Of a stretch of 64,000 nucleotides of DNA, positions 26,077 through 35,458 are shown piece after piece. The position numbers and the translations under genes are program-made. The stretch comes from Macrococcoides epidermidis (GTDB lineage: Bacteria; Bacillota; Bacilli; Staphylococcales; Staphylococcaceae). Numbering within the stretch: position 1 is the first letter of the stretch; each line of letters opens with the position of its first letter. Under the pieces are notes generated by a model. It worked only from the letters and a program-made list of their open reading frames with translations. It made no database searches and was not told the origin of the DNA. The stretch lies in assembly GCF_042659445.1 (NCBI RefSeq), contig NZ_JBHSSR010000001.1; one strand, written 5' to 3'.

Positions 26077-29000
26077 CAGTTTGTTCTCCTTTCATTATTT
26101 CTTGAATAGCATCTATCTTCTCATTCTTCACACGTATATCCTGTGCATTTAAGATTGGATCGATATGACATACCGGTTTGAAATCACAAAAGTCACACGG
26201 TAATTTATTATCATAGGATAACGGTGTAATACTGCAATCTCCTGATAATACATTTTGTGCAGTATTTTTAAAATTGTTACGATTATGTTCAATAAATCGA
26301 TTAAGCACATCGACAGGTAATACTTTAGATGCAGCAGTAAATTCTCCTGATTTTTTTAAACTAGCAGGCACAATATCTGATTTATTCGATTCACTTATCG
26401 CTTCATCAAAATAACTCACCAGGTCTAAATCATCAATAATATAACCGTCCATCTTATATGCCGCAGCTCTTTTCTTTAACAGATCCTGAGACATTTCATT
26501 TTTATGATTCAATTTAAGCTTTGGTTCATAAACATGAAAATACAGCATACCTGCAGGAAGTGTTGTCTCTTTAAGTCCAAGTGCTGATTTATTTTGTAGG
26601 ACGACATCCATATAGGTCATCATCTGCATCTGAATGCCATAGTAAACTTTACGTAGGTCAAGTGCAGTAGATCCAGATTTATAGTCTATGACAGAGACAT
26701 AATCCTGATTCATATGATTTAATATATCTATTCTGTCTATCTGACCACTAATTTCGACCTTTTTTCCAGCAGGTAAATTAATCTTTTGACTTTCAAGTGC
26801 TCCGCCTTTACCGAATCGTGTTTCAAACTTAGCCATCTTAAATTTACTCTGTTTCTGATGTGACTGAATCATGCTAAATGTATCAGTCAGCATCGCTTCA
26901 ATCTTAAGCATCATAAAACGATAATGTTGTTTAGAATACATTATTTCAAACTGTACATTCGGTAAATGTTGTGCTAAAAATTGACGTACTGCTTGTCTGA
27001 TATCCTCTTTAGAGACATTAAATAACTGGTCTTTAAACGTTTCTCCTAAATATGCTAATACTTCATGATAAATATTTCCGAGCTGGAAACTTTGCATTTC
27101 ATAATTATCACGAGGTCTTAGTTTTAATCCGTGATCAGCGAAATGTTTAAAAGCACACTGATTATAGCTTTCAAATCGTGACACACTCGCTTTTATTACA
27201 TCACCATATAGTGTATCAATATTTATTTCATTTAGCGGTTTTGTCTGGTTACGGTATTTACCTAAATCAAATATATCGCTGTAGCCATTGTTATTGTAGA
27301 AGTTAATAATAGCCTGCCACTCAGCATCCTGATAATGGTGTGCTGCAACATTAATACCAGTATTTATCGTCGTTATACGTTCGTTTGGTTTAAATTGTGA
27401 AGTGTTAACTGTATGTGTAAGACTGATGCCTTTAATATCGTTAATATAAGGAGAAGGGCGCATCGCTTCATAAGACTGATTCATCAAACTATATGACAGG
27501 AAAAGCAATTCAGATGCATTGGTCATTGCAATATACGCAACAAAACGTTCATCTTGCGTCAATAAATCAGTGGTTGGTGCTAATTTTAAGCCACCGATAT
27601 CTGATATATTTCTTTTTTCATAATCAGTAATAATTGCATCTTCTTTGATGCGACGTGGTAATATTTCATCATTCAGTCCACAAATAAAGATAACTTTTTT
27701 ATTTTCAACTTTAGCTAAATCTAAGTTCAAAATTTGTATTTGGTCCAAGCCTTGTGGCGCAGCACTATATTCTAAAGCAACAAGTCCAACATCTAAGATT
27801 TCTGCCATTACTTGATAAGGTAAATCTTTATCACGTAGTACTTCAACAAAATCGTCTAACACTTGGTTAATACCTGTTAACAATTGATCAAACTCAAGCG
27901 CCTTATAATTTTGTCCCACTTCATGCATCTTATCACGGCTTGCCATCAAATATTCAGGTAACTGAATATTTAAAAGGAATTGATATAAGTGTGTAGCAAA
28001 TTCATTCGCATTCTTAGCATTCATTAAACTAATTCTTAAAGGTTCAATAATTTCCAGTGTTGTTTCTATGTATTGTGAAAACTGCTCCCAAACTTCCGTG
28101 GAATACATGTCATCCTTATTAAATTGAAGCTTTCTTCTTTGAATCAAGTCTTTATATTGCATACCTCGTGTTATCATTACATTTTCAAGCATATCAACAA
28201 ACTGTATGTCTAATCGTTCAACATTTTTCGTGAGTAAACCTGTTTTTAATGCTCTAAACAGATGATCGACTTGATAAGTATTTTTGAAGAAATCAAGTAA
28301 AGAACGGATTAATTCTATACTATGGTGATGATGCATCACTTCTTTTTTATCTGTGTGATAAGGTATATTCAGTTGATTTGCTCTTTTAATCAAAGCATCC
28401 GCATAAGATTGATCTCGATATAATACGGCGATATCTTTATATCTGTATTCTGATTTTCCTAAGTTGTATATTTTATGCATTATTGCATTCACTTCAGAGT
28501 GGATGTTATCTGATTCTAATAATTCAATAGTAGTTTCAGGTAAAGCATCTACATGAATTGCATCGAAATTTTCTTCTAAATGGTTTAAAGCTGCATTTTT
28601 AAAACGAAATTTCGTAATAAATTTTTTGATTTCAAAATCAATTTGGGCAGTCTTTAAATATTCTGTAATATCATGATAAGTTTCTTCTGTTTTACGAAAT
28701 AGATCACTTCGCTTTTCCGGATCAATCGTCAATGCAATCGTCACAGATTTTGCATGTCTACACAGTGCTAAAATAACTAAATATTCCATAGTCGTAAAAT
28801 TATAAAATCCGTCTATATATATTTCAGATTGCTTTATTGATGCAGATGATTCTATCAGCTGAATTAAATGATAGAGTGTGTCTTCGGATTGCATAAATTC
28901 ATTGTTCATTTCATTATTTAAATGATCATAAACAAGTGCAATATCATGTAGTTTATCCTGCGTTCTTACTTCTAAGTTAGCAGTTGATAATGCTTTTAAT

Positions 29001-29416
29001 TGCTCAACAGTAACATTATATTTTTTTAATTCACTAATCGTCTGACTGAGTTTTTGACTAAATCCATAATACTGGCTCGATGTCTGGAAACGACGTAATT
29101 TTGTTTGTTGCTGTAATAATACATCATACGTCAACATCTCAATACCCGCTTTTGAAATCAATGATAAATCCGTACCACCAAGTTCACTTTTCAGACGCCA
29201 ATATAATCGATCAAAAGAATATATTGCCGTGCGCATACTTCCTTTAATTAATTCATCATGACTTAACGCCTGTTCAATTGAAAATGTACTCTGTCTCGGT
29301 GCTATCATAATAATTGGATCACCTAATGCTTGCTCTTTAAGTTTATCTTTAATAGATTCGATAATATAATGCGTTTTACCGGTACCACGTCTACCCATCA
29401 AAAATTTAACGGACAT
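26057..29416 (-). CDS. addB: ATP-dependent helicase/nuclease subunit AddB (RexB)
   Basis: AddB is the second nuclease subunit of AddAB and the one that recognises Chi. It starts with a Walker A LMGRRGTGKTHYI, has a degenerate helicase core, and ends in a RecB-type nuclease (EISGQIDRID, SVIDYKSGSTALDL). Iron-sulfur staple cysteines are present: one in NQCAFKHFADHGLKL upstream of the nuclease, and Cys 1074, 1077 and 1083 (CDFCDFKPVC) near the end, the spacing known from B. subtilis AddB. Length is 1119. The ATG at 29416 follows TAGGAGG. It is first in addB-addA-membrane protein, after the spsB terminator. It is one of several iron-sulfur proteins in this window. Confidence 0.96.
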   Translation of the reverse strand: MSVKFLMGRRGTGKTHYIIESIKDKLKEQALGDPIIMIAPRQSTFSIEQALSHDELIKGSMRTAIYSFDRLYWRLKSELGGTDLSLISKAGIEMLTYDVLLQQQTKLRRFQTSSQYYGFSQKLSQTISELKKYNVTVEQLKALSTANLEVRTQDKLHDIALVYDHLNNEMNNEFMQSEDTLYHLIQLIESSASIKQSEIYIDGFYNFTTMEYLVILALCRHAKSVTIALTIDPEKRSDLFRKTEETYHDITEYLKTAQIDFEIKKFITKFRFKNAALNHLEENFDAIHVDALPETTIELLESDNIHSEVNAIMHKIYNLGKSEYRYKDIAVLYRDQSYADALIKRANQLNIPYHTDKKEVMHHHHSIELIRSLLDFFKNTYQVDHLFRALKTGLLTKNVERLDIQFVDMLENVMITRGMQYKDLIQRRKLQFNKDDMYSTEVWEQFSQYIETTLEIIEPLRISLMNAKNANEFATHLYQFLLNIQLPEYLMASRDKMHEVGQNYKALEFDQLLTGINQVLDDFVEVLRDKDLPYQVMAEILDVGLVALEYSAAPQGLDQIQILNLDLAKVENKKVIFICGLNDEILPRRIKEDAIITDYEKRNISDIGGLKLAPTTDLLTQDERFVAYIAMTNASELLFLSYSLMNQSYEAMRPSPYINDIKGISLTHTVNTSQFKPNERITTINTGINVAAHHYQDAEWQAIINFYNNNGYSDIFDLGKYRNQTKPLNEINIDTLYGDVIKASVSRFESYNQCAFKHFADHGLKLRPRDNYEMQSFQLGNIYHEVLAYLGETFKDQLFNVSKEDIRQAVRQFLAQHLPNVQFEIMYSKQHYRFMMLKIEAMLTDTFSMIQSHQKQSKFKMAKFETRFGKGGALESQKINLPAGKKVEISGQIDRIDILNHMNQDYVSVIDYKSGSTALDLRKVYYGIQMQMMTYMDVVLQNKSALGLKETTLPAGMLYFHVYEPKLKLNHKNEMSQDLLKKRAAAYKMDGYIIDDLDLVSYFDEAISESNKSDIVPASLKKSGEFTAASKVLPVDVLNRFIEHNRNNFKNTAQNVLSGDCSITPLSYDNKLPCDFCDFKPVCHIDPILNAQDIRVKNEKIDAIQEIMKGEQTDGDDVD

Positions 29417-29438
29417 AAAATTTACCTCCTAAAAAAAA

Positions 29439-29470
29439 TGCACTTCTTATAATAAATTATAAAAAGTGCA
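29439..29470 (-). terminator. Terminator between spsB and addB
   Basis: A 15-bp stem with one mismatch (arms starting TGCACTT and ending AAGTGCA), a 2-base loop and eight T residues on the minus strand follow spsB directly. It separates the signal peptidase unit from addBA. Confidence 0.8.
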
Positions 29471-29477
29471 GTAGTTT

Positions 29478-30038
29478 TTATTTTGAATCAAAATTGTAAT
29501 GAAAACTATTGAATGGCCAGTAGCGTAATGCAACTTCACCGACCACCTGATCCTCTTTAATTAAACCAAAATAACGGCTATCTTTACTTACTTCACGATT
29601 ATCACCCAATACTAATAAGCTACCTTCTGGTATCTTATTTTTCCCATTTGCATTTACTAGATCTTTAACACTAAAATTTTCAGTTAATAATATATTTGTT
29701 TTTGCTACTTTATTTTCTTCTAGATATGGTTCATCTACTTTTTTGCCATTAACATATAATTGGTCATCTTTATATTCAACTGTATCACCAGCATTACCGA
29801 TAACACGTTTTACATAGTCTGCTTTTTCATCTGCATGGAAAACAATCACATCTCCATTGTCAATATTTCCTAATGTGTAACCAATCTTGTTCACGATAAC
29901 TTTTTCACCGTCTTTTAAAGTAGGATCCATTGAATCTCCTTTAACGGTATACGTTACAAATAAAAACTGATTAATTACAAATATTAGCGCTACTGCAACT
30001 GCTATCGCAATCAACCATTCTACGATTTCCTTTTTCAA
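29478..30038 (-). CDS. spsB: Type I signal peptidase SpsB
   Basis: SpsB is the essential signal peptidase that cleaves signal peptides of exported preproteins at the outer face of the membrane. There is one N-terminal membrane anchor (about residues 8-27). The catalytic Ser 36 lies in KGDSMDPTLKDG and the Lys 77 base in ADYVKRVIGNAGD. Box E is LVLGDNREVSKDSRYFG. These residue numbers equal those of S. aureus SpsB, and length 186 is similar. It lies 11 bases after spsA in the order membrane protein - spsA - spsB, as in S. aureus. Confidence 0.97.
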   Translation of the reverse strand: MKKEIVEWLIAIAVAVALIFVINQFLFVTYTVKGDSMDPTLKDGEKVIVNKIGYTLGNIDNGDVIVFHADEKADYVKRVIGNAGDTVEYKDDQLYVNGKKVDEPYLEENKVAKTNILLTENFSVKDLVNANGKNKIPEGSLLVLGDNREVSKDSRYFGLIKEDQVVGEVALRYWPFNSFHYNFDSK

Positions 30039-30049
30039 ATTGCCACCTC

Positions 30050-30538
30050 TTATTTTTTATTCTGCCAATACGTATATATCACTTTTCCTAACATCTGATT
30101 TCGACTGATACATCCATATGTTCTTGAGTCAGTACTATCATCTATATTATCTCCAAGAACTAAGTAACAATCCTGCGGAACAGTACGATATTTTCTCATC
30201 TTATCATCTAGCAATAGCTGCATCGACGCATCACTGTATCTTGACTTCTTTCCATTAATATAAAGCGTGTTCTTAGATATTTTTATGTAATCACCCGGCG
30301 TTGCAATAATACGTTTTATCATAGTTTCATTTTCATTCAGTTTAAAAAAGTATACATCATCTATTTGCGGTTCAATTATAATATCAATGAATTGATTGAC
30401 GAGTACGCGATCACCATCATGATATGTTGGTTCCATTGAATGACCAGCAATTATATAGTTAGAAATAAAAAAAGAACGTAATAACATGATAAAAATCAGT
30501 GAAAATACTAACGAAAAAACAATACTTTTAATTTTCAT
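30050..30538 (-). CDS. spsA: Type I signal peptidase paralogue SpsA with intact catalytic dyad
   Basis: This second S26-family signal peptidase is 162 residues long with one N-terminal anchor (about 5-22). Both catalytic residues are present: Ser 34 in AGHSMEPTYHDGD and Lys 75 in ETMIKRIIATPGD, plus the LVLGDNIDDSTDSRTYG box. In S. aureus SpsA is regarded as inactive because it lacks the Ser and Lys, so this copy may be a working enzyme. Its ATG at 30538 overlaps the stop of the upstream membrane protein as ATGA. It may share substrates with SpsB or handle a subset; this is inference. Confidence 0.93.
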   Translation of the reverse strand: MKIKSIVFSLVFSLIFIMLLRSFFISNYIIAGHSMEPTYHDGDRVLVNQFIDIIIEPQIDDVYFFKLNENETMIKRIIATPGDYIKISKNTLYINGKKSRYSDASMQLLLDDKMRKYRTVPQDCYLVLGDNIDDSTDSRTYGCISRNQMLGKVIYTYWQNKK

Positions 30539-31134
30539 CGTTTGGCCTCGTTATGTGTAATACTCCTTTCAATAAGCTTTCCGATCATCCATAAAATGAA
30601 TAAAGCTATAGCTACAATTATACTCTTTTTCGGCTCTCTAACAAAGGAATATATATCGTTACCGATAAAACTTAATATGAATAGCATTACTGCTTTTCCA
30701 CTTAAAACAGCAATAAGATATTGTTTCAAGGGTATTGTACTTAACCCAGCGACAACGTTTATCACACTTGATGGTGTAAAAGGAAAACACAATAAAATGA
30801 ATAACGGCATGACACCTTTTTCATCAATACGTCTAATGAATTTCAAAGTATGAGGGTGGTTATTGAGGTGTCTCAGAAATTTGTGTTGTCCGTATTTCCT
30901 TATTAATAGAAATACGATATATGCACCACAAAAAGCACCCAACCAAGTAATAATAAACCCCCAAAAAAGACCATATGTATTTACATTAACAACTGCAAAT
31001 AAAGCAATCGGTAATATCGGTAAAAATGCTTCGATAAAAGGTAGTAAGAATGCAATGATGATACCAAATGATTCAAAAGTATCAAAGTATCCTTTGATTG
31101 CTTCTTCACTAAAATACTGCATTATAAAATCCAT
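30535..31134 (-). CDS. TVP38/TMEM64 (VTT domain, DedA-like) membrane protein
   Basis: This 199-residue integral membrane protein has about five or six membrane segments and the VTT/SNARE-associated Golgi signature: IIIAFLLPFIEAFLPILPI near the start, WLGAFCGAYIVFLLIRKYG, and FPFTPSSVINVVAGLS. Relatives are thought to move lipids across or between membrane leaflets. The ATG at 31134 is preferred over one six codons upstream because TAGGTGG precedes it. Its stop overlaps the spsA start by four bases. The same gene precedes spsA in S. aureus, so the unit is conserved; any link to protein export is unproven. Confidence 0.88.
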   Translation of the reverse strand: MDFIMQYFSEEAIKGYFDTFESFGIIIAFLLPFIEAFLPILPIALFAVVNVNTYGLFWGFIITWLGAFCGAYIVFLLIRKYGQHKFLRHLNNHPHTLKFIRRIDEKGVMPLFILLCFPFTPSSVINVVAGLSTIPLKQYLIAVLSGKAVMLFILSFIGNDIYSFVREPKKSIIVAIALFILWMIGKLIERSITHNEAKR

Positions 31135-31190
31135 AACGCCACCTACTCTCATCTCATTTTATCGAAATTAAAGAAAAAGTGCATTAAAAA

Positions 31191-31213
31191 AGCTAAGGCA
31201 ATACACCTTAGCT
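31191..31213 (-). terminator. Terminator after pgi
   Basis: An 8-bp stem (AGCTAAGG with its complement) and a 7-base loop are followed by six T residues on the minus strand, 17 bases after the pgi stop. Confidence 0.8.
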
Positions 31214-31229
31214 CAATTAGACAACGATA

Positions 31230-32576
31230 TTATTTATTTAAGCGTGCTTCAAGTTCAGCTTTTTTATCTTCGAATCCTGGTTTACCTAATAATGCGAACA
31301 TATTTTGTTTATATGCTTCAACACCAGGTTGGTTAAAAGGATTCACACCTAATAAGTAGCCACTCATCGCTACACTTAATTCGAAGAAATAAACCATATA
31401 ACCAAACGTGAATGCATCCAGTTGTGGTACTTCAACTACCAAGTTTGGCACACCACCATCACTATGCGCTAAAATTGTACCCTGGAATGCTTTCGTATTA
31501 ACAAAATCTAATGTTTTACCTGCTAAGAAGTTTAATCCATCTAAATCATTATCATCTGCTTCAATCGTGATATCCGCTCTTGGATTTTGTACTTTCACAA
31601 CTGTTTCAAAAATATCACGACGACCTTCCTGAACATATTGTCCTAATGAATGTAAGTCAGTAGAGAAGTTGGCACTTGATGGATAAATACCTTTAAAGTC
31701 TTTACCTTCAGATTCACCGAATAATTGTTTCCACCATTCATTAAAGTACTGAAGGCTCGGCTCATAGTTGATTAACATTTCGATTGTGTAACCTTTATTA
31801 TAAAGAACATTACGAATAACGGCATATTGATATGCAATATTTTCTTTTAAGCTATCTGAACCTAAATCGATACGCGCTTGATCTGCACCTTGCATCATTG
31901 CTTCAATATCATGACCACTTGCTGCAATCGGTAATAATCCTACAGCTGTTAATACTGAGAAACGTCCTCCCACATCATCAGGTACAACAAATGTCTCATA
32001 TCCTTCAGTTGTTGCAAGTGATTTTAAAGCGCCTTTAGCTTTGTCAGTAGTCGCATAAATTCTAGACTTCGCGTCTTCTTTACCGTATTTTTCTTCTAAT
32101 AATTTCTTAAATACACGGAATGCTACAGCAGGTTCAGTTGTCGTTCCTGATTTTGAGATAACGTTAACTGAGAATTCTTTATCTTTTACATATTCGATTA
32201 AGTCGCTTAAGTATGAAGAAGATAATTGGTGGCCTGCAAAGATGATTTGAGGTTTACCTTGTTCAGTTTTTAAATGATCAAACGATTTGTTTAACATTTC
32301 AATCGCTGCACGCGCTCCTAAATAAGACCCGCCGATACCGATAACTACCAGCACTTCACTATCAGACTGAATCTTTTTCGCAGCAGCCTGAATACGTGCA
32401 AATTCTTCTTTGTCATAATCTTTCGGTAAGTTCACCCATCCTAGAAAGTCGCTACCTGCACCTGTTCCATCATGAATTGTGCTATGTACATTCTTAACAA
32501 TCGACTGCATTTGCTCTAATTCGTGCTGACCAAAAAAAGTTTCAGCTGTACTGTAATCAAATTTAATATGTGTCAT
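31230..32576 (-). CDS. pgi: Glucose-6-phosphate isomerase
   Basis: Pgi interconverts glucose 6-phosphate and fructose 6-phosphate in glycolysis and gluconeogenesis. The protein begins MTHIKFDYS and shows VIGIGGSYLGARAAIEML, NVISKSGTTTEPAVAFR, the signature region DDVGGRFSVLTAVGLLPIA with the conserved Arg, and the C-terminal PFNQPGVEAYK. At 448 residues it has normal length for low-GC bacteria. Of two adjacent ATGs the second (32576) is better spaced from AGGAGG and matches the S. aureus start. The gene is divergent from argG, across a 293-base region with a cre-like site and an ARG-box-like site. Confidence 0.97.
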   Translation of the reverse strand: MTHIKFDYSTAETFFGQHELEQMQSIVKNVHSTIHDGTGAGSDFLGWVNLPKDYDKEEFARIQAAAKKIQSDSEVLVVIGIGGSYLGARAAIEMLNKSFDHLKTEQGKPQIIFAGHQLSSSYLSDLIEYVKDKEFSVNVISKSGTTTEPAVAFRVFKKLLEEKYGKEDAKSRIYATTDKAKGALKSLATTEGYETFVVPDDVGGRFSVLTAVGLLPIAASGHDIEAMMQGADQARIDLGSDSLKENIAYQYAVIRNVLYNKGYTIEMLINYEPSLQYFNEWWKQLFGESEGKDFKGIYPSSANFSTDLHSLGQYVQEGRRDIFETVVKVQNPRADITIEADDNDLDGLNFLAGKTLDFVNTKAFQGTILAHSDGGVPNLVVEVPQLDAFTFGYMVYFFELSVAMSGYLLGVNPFNQPGVEAYKQNMFALLGKPGFEDKKAELEARLNK

Positions 32577-32648
32577 CATAAATCCTCCTGTTTGTAAATT
32601 CACATTTATTGTACTCTAACCAAACATACATCTCAATGGAATCGCATT

Positions 32649-32663
32649 TTGTAAGCGTATACA
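32649..32663. promoter_or_regulatory. cre-like CcpA site between pgi and argG
   Basis: TTGTAAGCGTATACA fits the cre consensus WTGNAANCGNWNNCW at every fixed position. It lies 73 bases before pgi and about 207 bases before argG. CcpA repression of arginine synthesis from glutamate/proline carbon is known in S. aureus, which favours argG as the target; distance leaves this open. Confidence 0.5.
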
Positions 32664-32819
32664 TATTTATAAAATTTAAATTTTTATGACATTTGATTCT
32701 TTCTTAGAATACTTGTTATAGAGCACTTAAATAATAATTAAACAAAATTATTATTCTATAATTATGCACTTTTATGAATAAAACACTTGAAATCAATTTT
32801 CTATTCTGCTATCTTTATA

Positions 32820-32833
32820 TGTATATTAATTCA
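32820..32833. promoter_or_regulatory. ARG-box-like ArgR site upstream of argG
   Basis: TGTATATTAATTCA matches the ARG box pattern TGAAT-WWWW-ATTCA with a single difference, 37 bases before the argG start, close to the expected promoter. A second half-site-like TGAAT occurs at 32775. ArgR family control of argGH is usual in Firmicutes. Confidence 0.5.
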
Positions 32834-32869
32834 TAATATCAAATATTTATTATAAAGGGGTTTTTATTT

Positions 32870-34075
32870 ATGGCAAAAGAAAAAGTTGTACTTGCATATT
32901 CAGGAGGTTTAGATACAAGTGTTGCTATTCAATGGCTTATTGAAAAAGGTTATGATGTCATCGCTTGTTGTCTAGACGTTGGCGAAGGTAAAGATCTTCA
33001 GACTGTAAAAGAAAAAGCTCTTACAGTTGGAGCAATTGAATCCATTATGTTAGACCAGGTAGAAGTTTATGCACAAGATTATTTAAGCTATGCGATTAAA
33101 GGTAATACTTTATATGAAAATACATATCCTTTAATTTCTGCCCTTAGCCGTCCACTTATCGCTAAAGAACTTGTAAAAGTTGCACATCAGTTCGATGCGC
33201 AATATATCGCACATGGTTGTACAGGAAAAGGAAATGACCAGGTACGTTTCGAGGTTGCAATCCATAGTTTAGATCCGAGTATAAAGACGTTAGCACCTGT
33301 GCGTGATTGGGGATTTAGTCGTGAAGAAGAAATTGAATACGCTAAAGTACATAACATCCCGATTCCAATCAATCTTGATTCACCGTATTCTATCGATCAA
33401 AATTTATGGGGAAGAAGTAACGAATGTGGTATTTTAGAAAATCCATATATAGAACCACCAGAAGATGCCTACGAATTAACAAAGTCACCCGTTGATGCTC
33501 AAGACAATCCAGTTTATCTCGAAATTACGTTTAAAGACGGACTGCCAACTGCAATCGATGGAGAAAACTTACCATTACATACACTGATTAAACAACTGAA
33601 TAAAATAGGTGGGGAACACGGCGTCGGTAGAATTGATCACGTTGAAAATAGACTTGTCGGTATTAAATCTCGTGAAGTGTATGAAGCACCAGGTGCTATG
33701 ATTATTATTAATGCCCACCAGGCTTTAGAAACAATAACGCTTACGAAAGATGTGCAACACTTTAAACCATATGTTGAACAACAATTTGCAAACCTCATCT
33801 ATAATGGACTATACTTCTCTCCATTATCAGATCATATTAGAAATATGCTCAATGATATGCAGCAATATGTAAATGGAAAAGTTAAAGTTAAACTGTATAA
33901 AGGTAATATTACTGTTGTTGGACGTACAAGTGATAACTCACTATATAATGAGAAACTCGCAACATATACAAAAGAGGATGCGTTTAATCAACAAGCAAGT
34001 GTCGGCTTTATTGAAATATACGAATTACCTACAAAATTAGCAACAGAGGTTTACAGAGGTGATTTTAATGAGTGA
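32870..34075 (+). CDS. argG: Argininosuccinate synthase
   Basis: ArgG joins citrulline and aspartate with ATP to form argininosuccinate, the penultimate step of arginine synthesis. The N-terminal PP-loop AYSGGLDTSVAIQWL, the block AHGCTGKGNDQVRFE and the substrate site SPYSIDQNLWGRSNECG are all present. Length 401 is standard. The ATG at 32870 follows AAAGGGG. It is first of two genes and overlaps argH by eight bases. No citrulline-forming genes lie in the window. Confidence 0.98.
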   Translation: MAKEKVVLAYSGGLDTSVAIQWLIEKGYDVIACCLDVGEGKDLQTVKEKALTVGAIESIMLDQVEVYAQDYLSYAIKGNTLYENTYPLISALSRPLIAKELVKVAHQFDAQYIAHGCTGKGNDQVRFEVAIHSLDPSIKTLAPVRDWGFSREEEIEYAKVHNIPIPINLDSPYSIDQNLWGRSNECGILENPYIEPPEDAYELTKSPVDAQDNPVYLEITFKDGLPTAIDGENLPLHTLIKQLNKIGGEHGVGRIDHVENRLVGIKSREVYEAPGAMIIINAHQALETITLTKDVQHFKPYVEQQFANLIYNGLYFSPLSDHIRNMLNDMQQYVNGKVKVKLYKGNITVVGRTSDNSLYNEKLATYTKEDAFNQQASVGFIEIYELPTKLATEVYRGDFNE

Positions 34076-35444
34076 TGCATTATGGGGAGGACGCTTTGAA
34101 GCATCCATGGATGCGCTCGTTGAGAAATTCAATCAGTCTATCGATGTTGATCAGGCTCTATTTTATGAAGATATTGAAGGCAGTATTGCTCATGTCACAA
34201 TGCTTGGTGATAGTAATATCTTAACGCATGATGAAACAAAACAAATTAAAGAAGGACTCGAATCACTTAAGCTGGATCATCAAAACAATACACTTACTTT
34301 TTCATCAAAGTATGAAGATATTCACTTGAATATTGAACATCTGTTGACTGAAAAAATTGGGCCAGTTGCTGGAAAACTGCATACTGGGCGTTCACGTAAT
34401 GATCAGGTGGCGACAGATATGCATTTATTTACTGTGAAAAAAGTGAAGTTAATGATTGATGCGCTCACAAAACTTCAGCAAAGTATCCTTCATGTTTCAG
34501 AAGATAATATTGAAGTCATTATTCCAGGCTATACACATCTACAACGTGCACAACCGATACTATTATCACATCATTTGATGAGTTATTTCTGGATGTTACA
34601 ACGTGATAAAGAAAGATTAGAGGAAAGTCTATCACGTATTAATATCTCACCGCTTGGTTCAGGTGCTTTAGCAGGAACTACTTATCCAATCAATCAGCAA
34701 CAGACTGCTGAACTATTAAACTTTGATCACATTTACCCAAATAGTATCGATGCAGTAAGTGATCGAGATTATATTCTTGAGACAATGAACAATATCAATC
34801 TAATCATGATGCATCTATCCAGATTATCAGAAGAAATCATCATTTGGTGTTCTCATGAATTTAACTTTATTACGTTGAGTGATGCTTATTCTACAGGATC
34901 ATCTATTATGCCTCAAAAGAAAAATCCTGATATGGCAGAACTCGTACGTGGCAAATCCGGAACAGTCGCTGGCAATTATATTGGTATGCTAATGACACTT
35001 AAATCATTACCGCTTGCCTATAATAAAGATTTACAGGAAGATAAGAAATCATTCTTCGACTCAATTGAGACTTGTTTAGATAGTTTAACAATTTATAGCG
35101 GCATGATCGATACAATGCAAATTAATAAAGAAAATATTTCAAATACGCTTGAACAAGACTTTTCAAATGCAACTGAACTTGCTGATTACCTCGTCGGATT
35201 CGGTATACCATTTAGAGAAGCACATGCTATAACAGGTAAACTCGTCGCTGAATGTATAAAAGAGAACATATATTTAAAAGATGTTTCGTTAGAAAGATAC
35301 AAAGCAATTCATCCTGAAATTAATGATGAAATTTATATAATATTAGCTCCAAAATCTGCCGTTGAACGAAGAACAAATTATAACGGTACAAGCACGCAAT
35401 CAGTTTTAGCACAAATAAAACAAGGCAAGTCTAAGTTAAATTAG
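34068..35444 (+). CDS. argH: Argininosuccinate lyase
   Basis: ArgH splits argininosuccinate into arginine and fumarate. It belongs to the fumarase/aspartase superfamily, with TGRSRNDQVATDMHLF, GYTHLQRAQPILLSHH and the signature GSSIMPQKKNPDMAELVRGK carrying the catalytic Ser. The ATG at 34068 has AGAGGTGA upstream and was chosen over one three codons earlier; length 458 is standard. It overlaps argG by eight bases, so the two are coupled, and ends inside a strong terminator. Confidence 0.98.
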   Translation: MSDALWGGRFEASMDALVEKFNQSIDVDQALFYEDIEGSIAHVTMLGDSNILTHDETKQIKEGLESLKLDHQNNTLTFSSKYEDIHLNIEHLLTEKIGPVAGKLHTGRSRNDQVATDMHLFTVKKVKLMIDALTKLQQSILHVSEDNIEVIIPGYTHLQRAQPILLSHHLMSYFWMLQRDKERLEESLSRINISPLGSGALAGTTYPINQQQTAELLNFDHIYPNSIDAVSDRDYILETMNNINLIMMHLSRLSEEIIIWCSHEFNFITLSDAYSTGSSIMPQKKNPDMAELVRGKSGTVAGNYIGMLMTLKSLPLAYNKDLQEDKKSFFDSIETCLDSLTIYSGMIDTMQINKENISNTLEQDFSNATELADYLVGFGIPFREAHAITGKLVAECIKENIYLKDVSLERYKAIHPEINDEIYIILAPKSAVERRTNYNGTSTQSVLAQIKQGKSKLN

Positions 35445-35458
35445 ACTCGCCTTGTTTT
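35417..35458. terminator. Bidirectional terminator between argH and glpQ
   Basis: Two 18-base arms (AAAACAAGGCAAGTCTAA and its partner) pair with one mismatch around a 6-base loop; T runs lie on both sides. The argH stop codon is inside the hairpin and the glpQ stop is at its right end. Confidence 0.88.
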
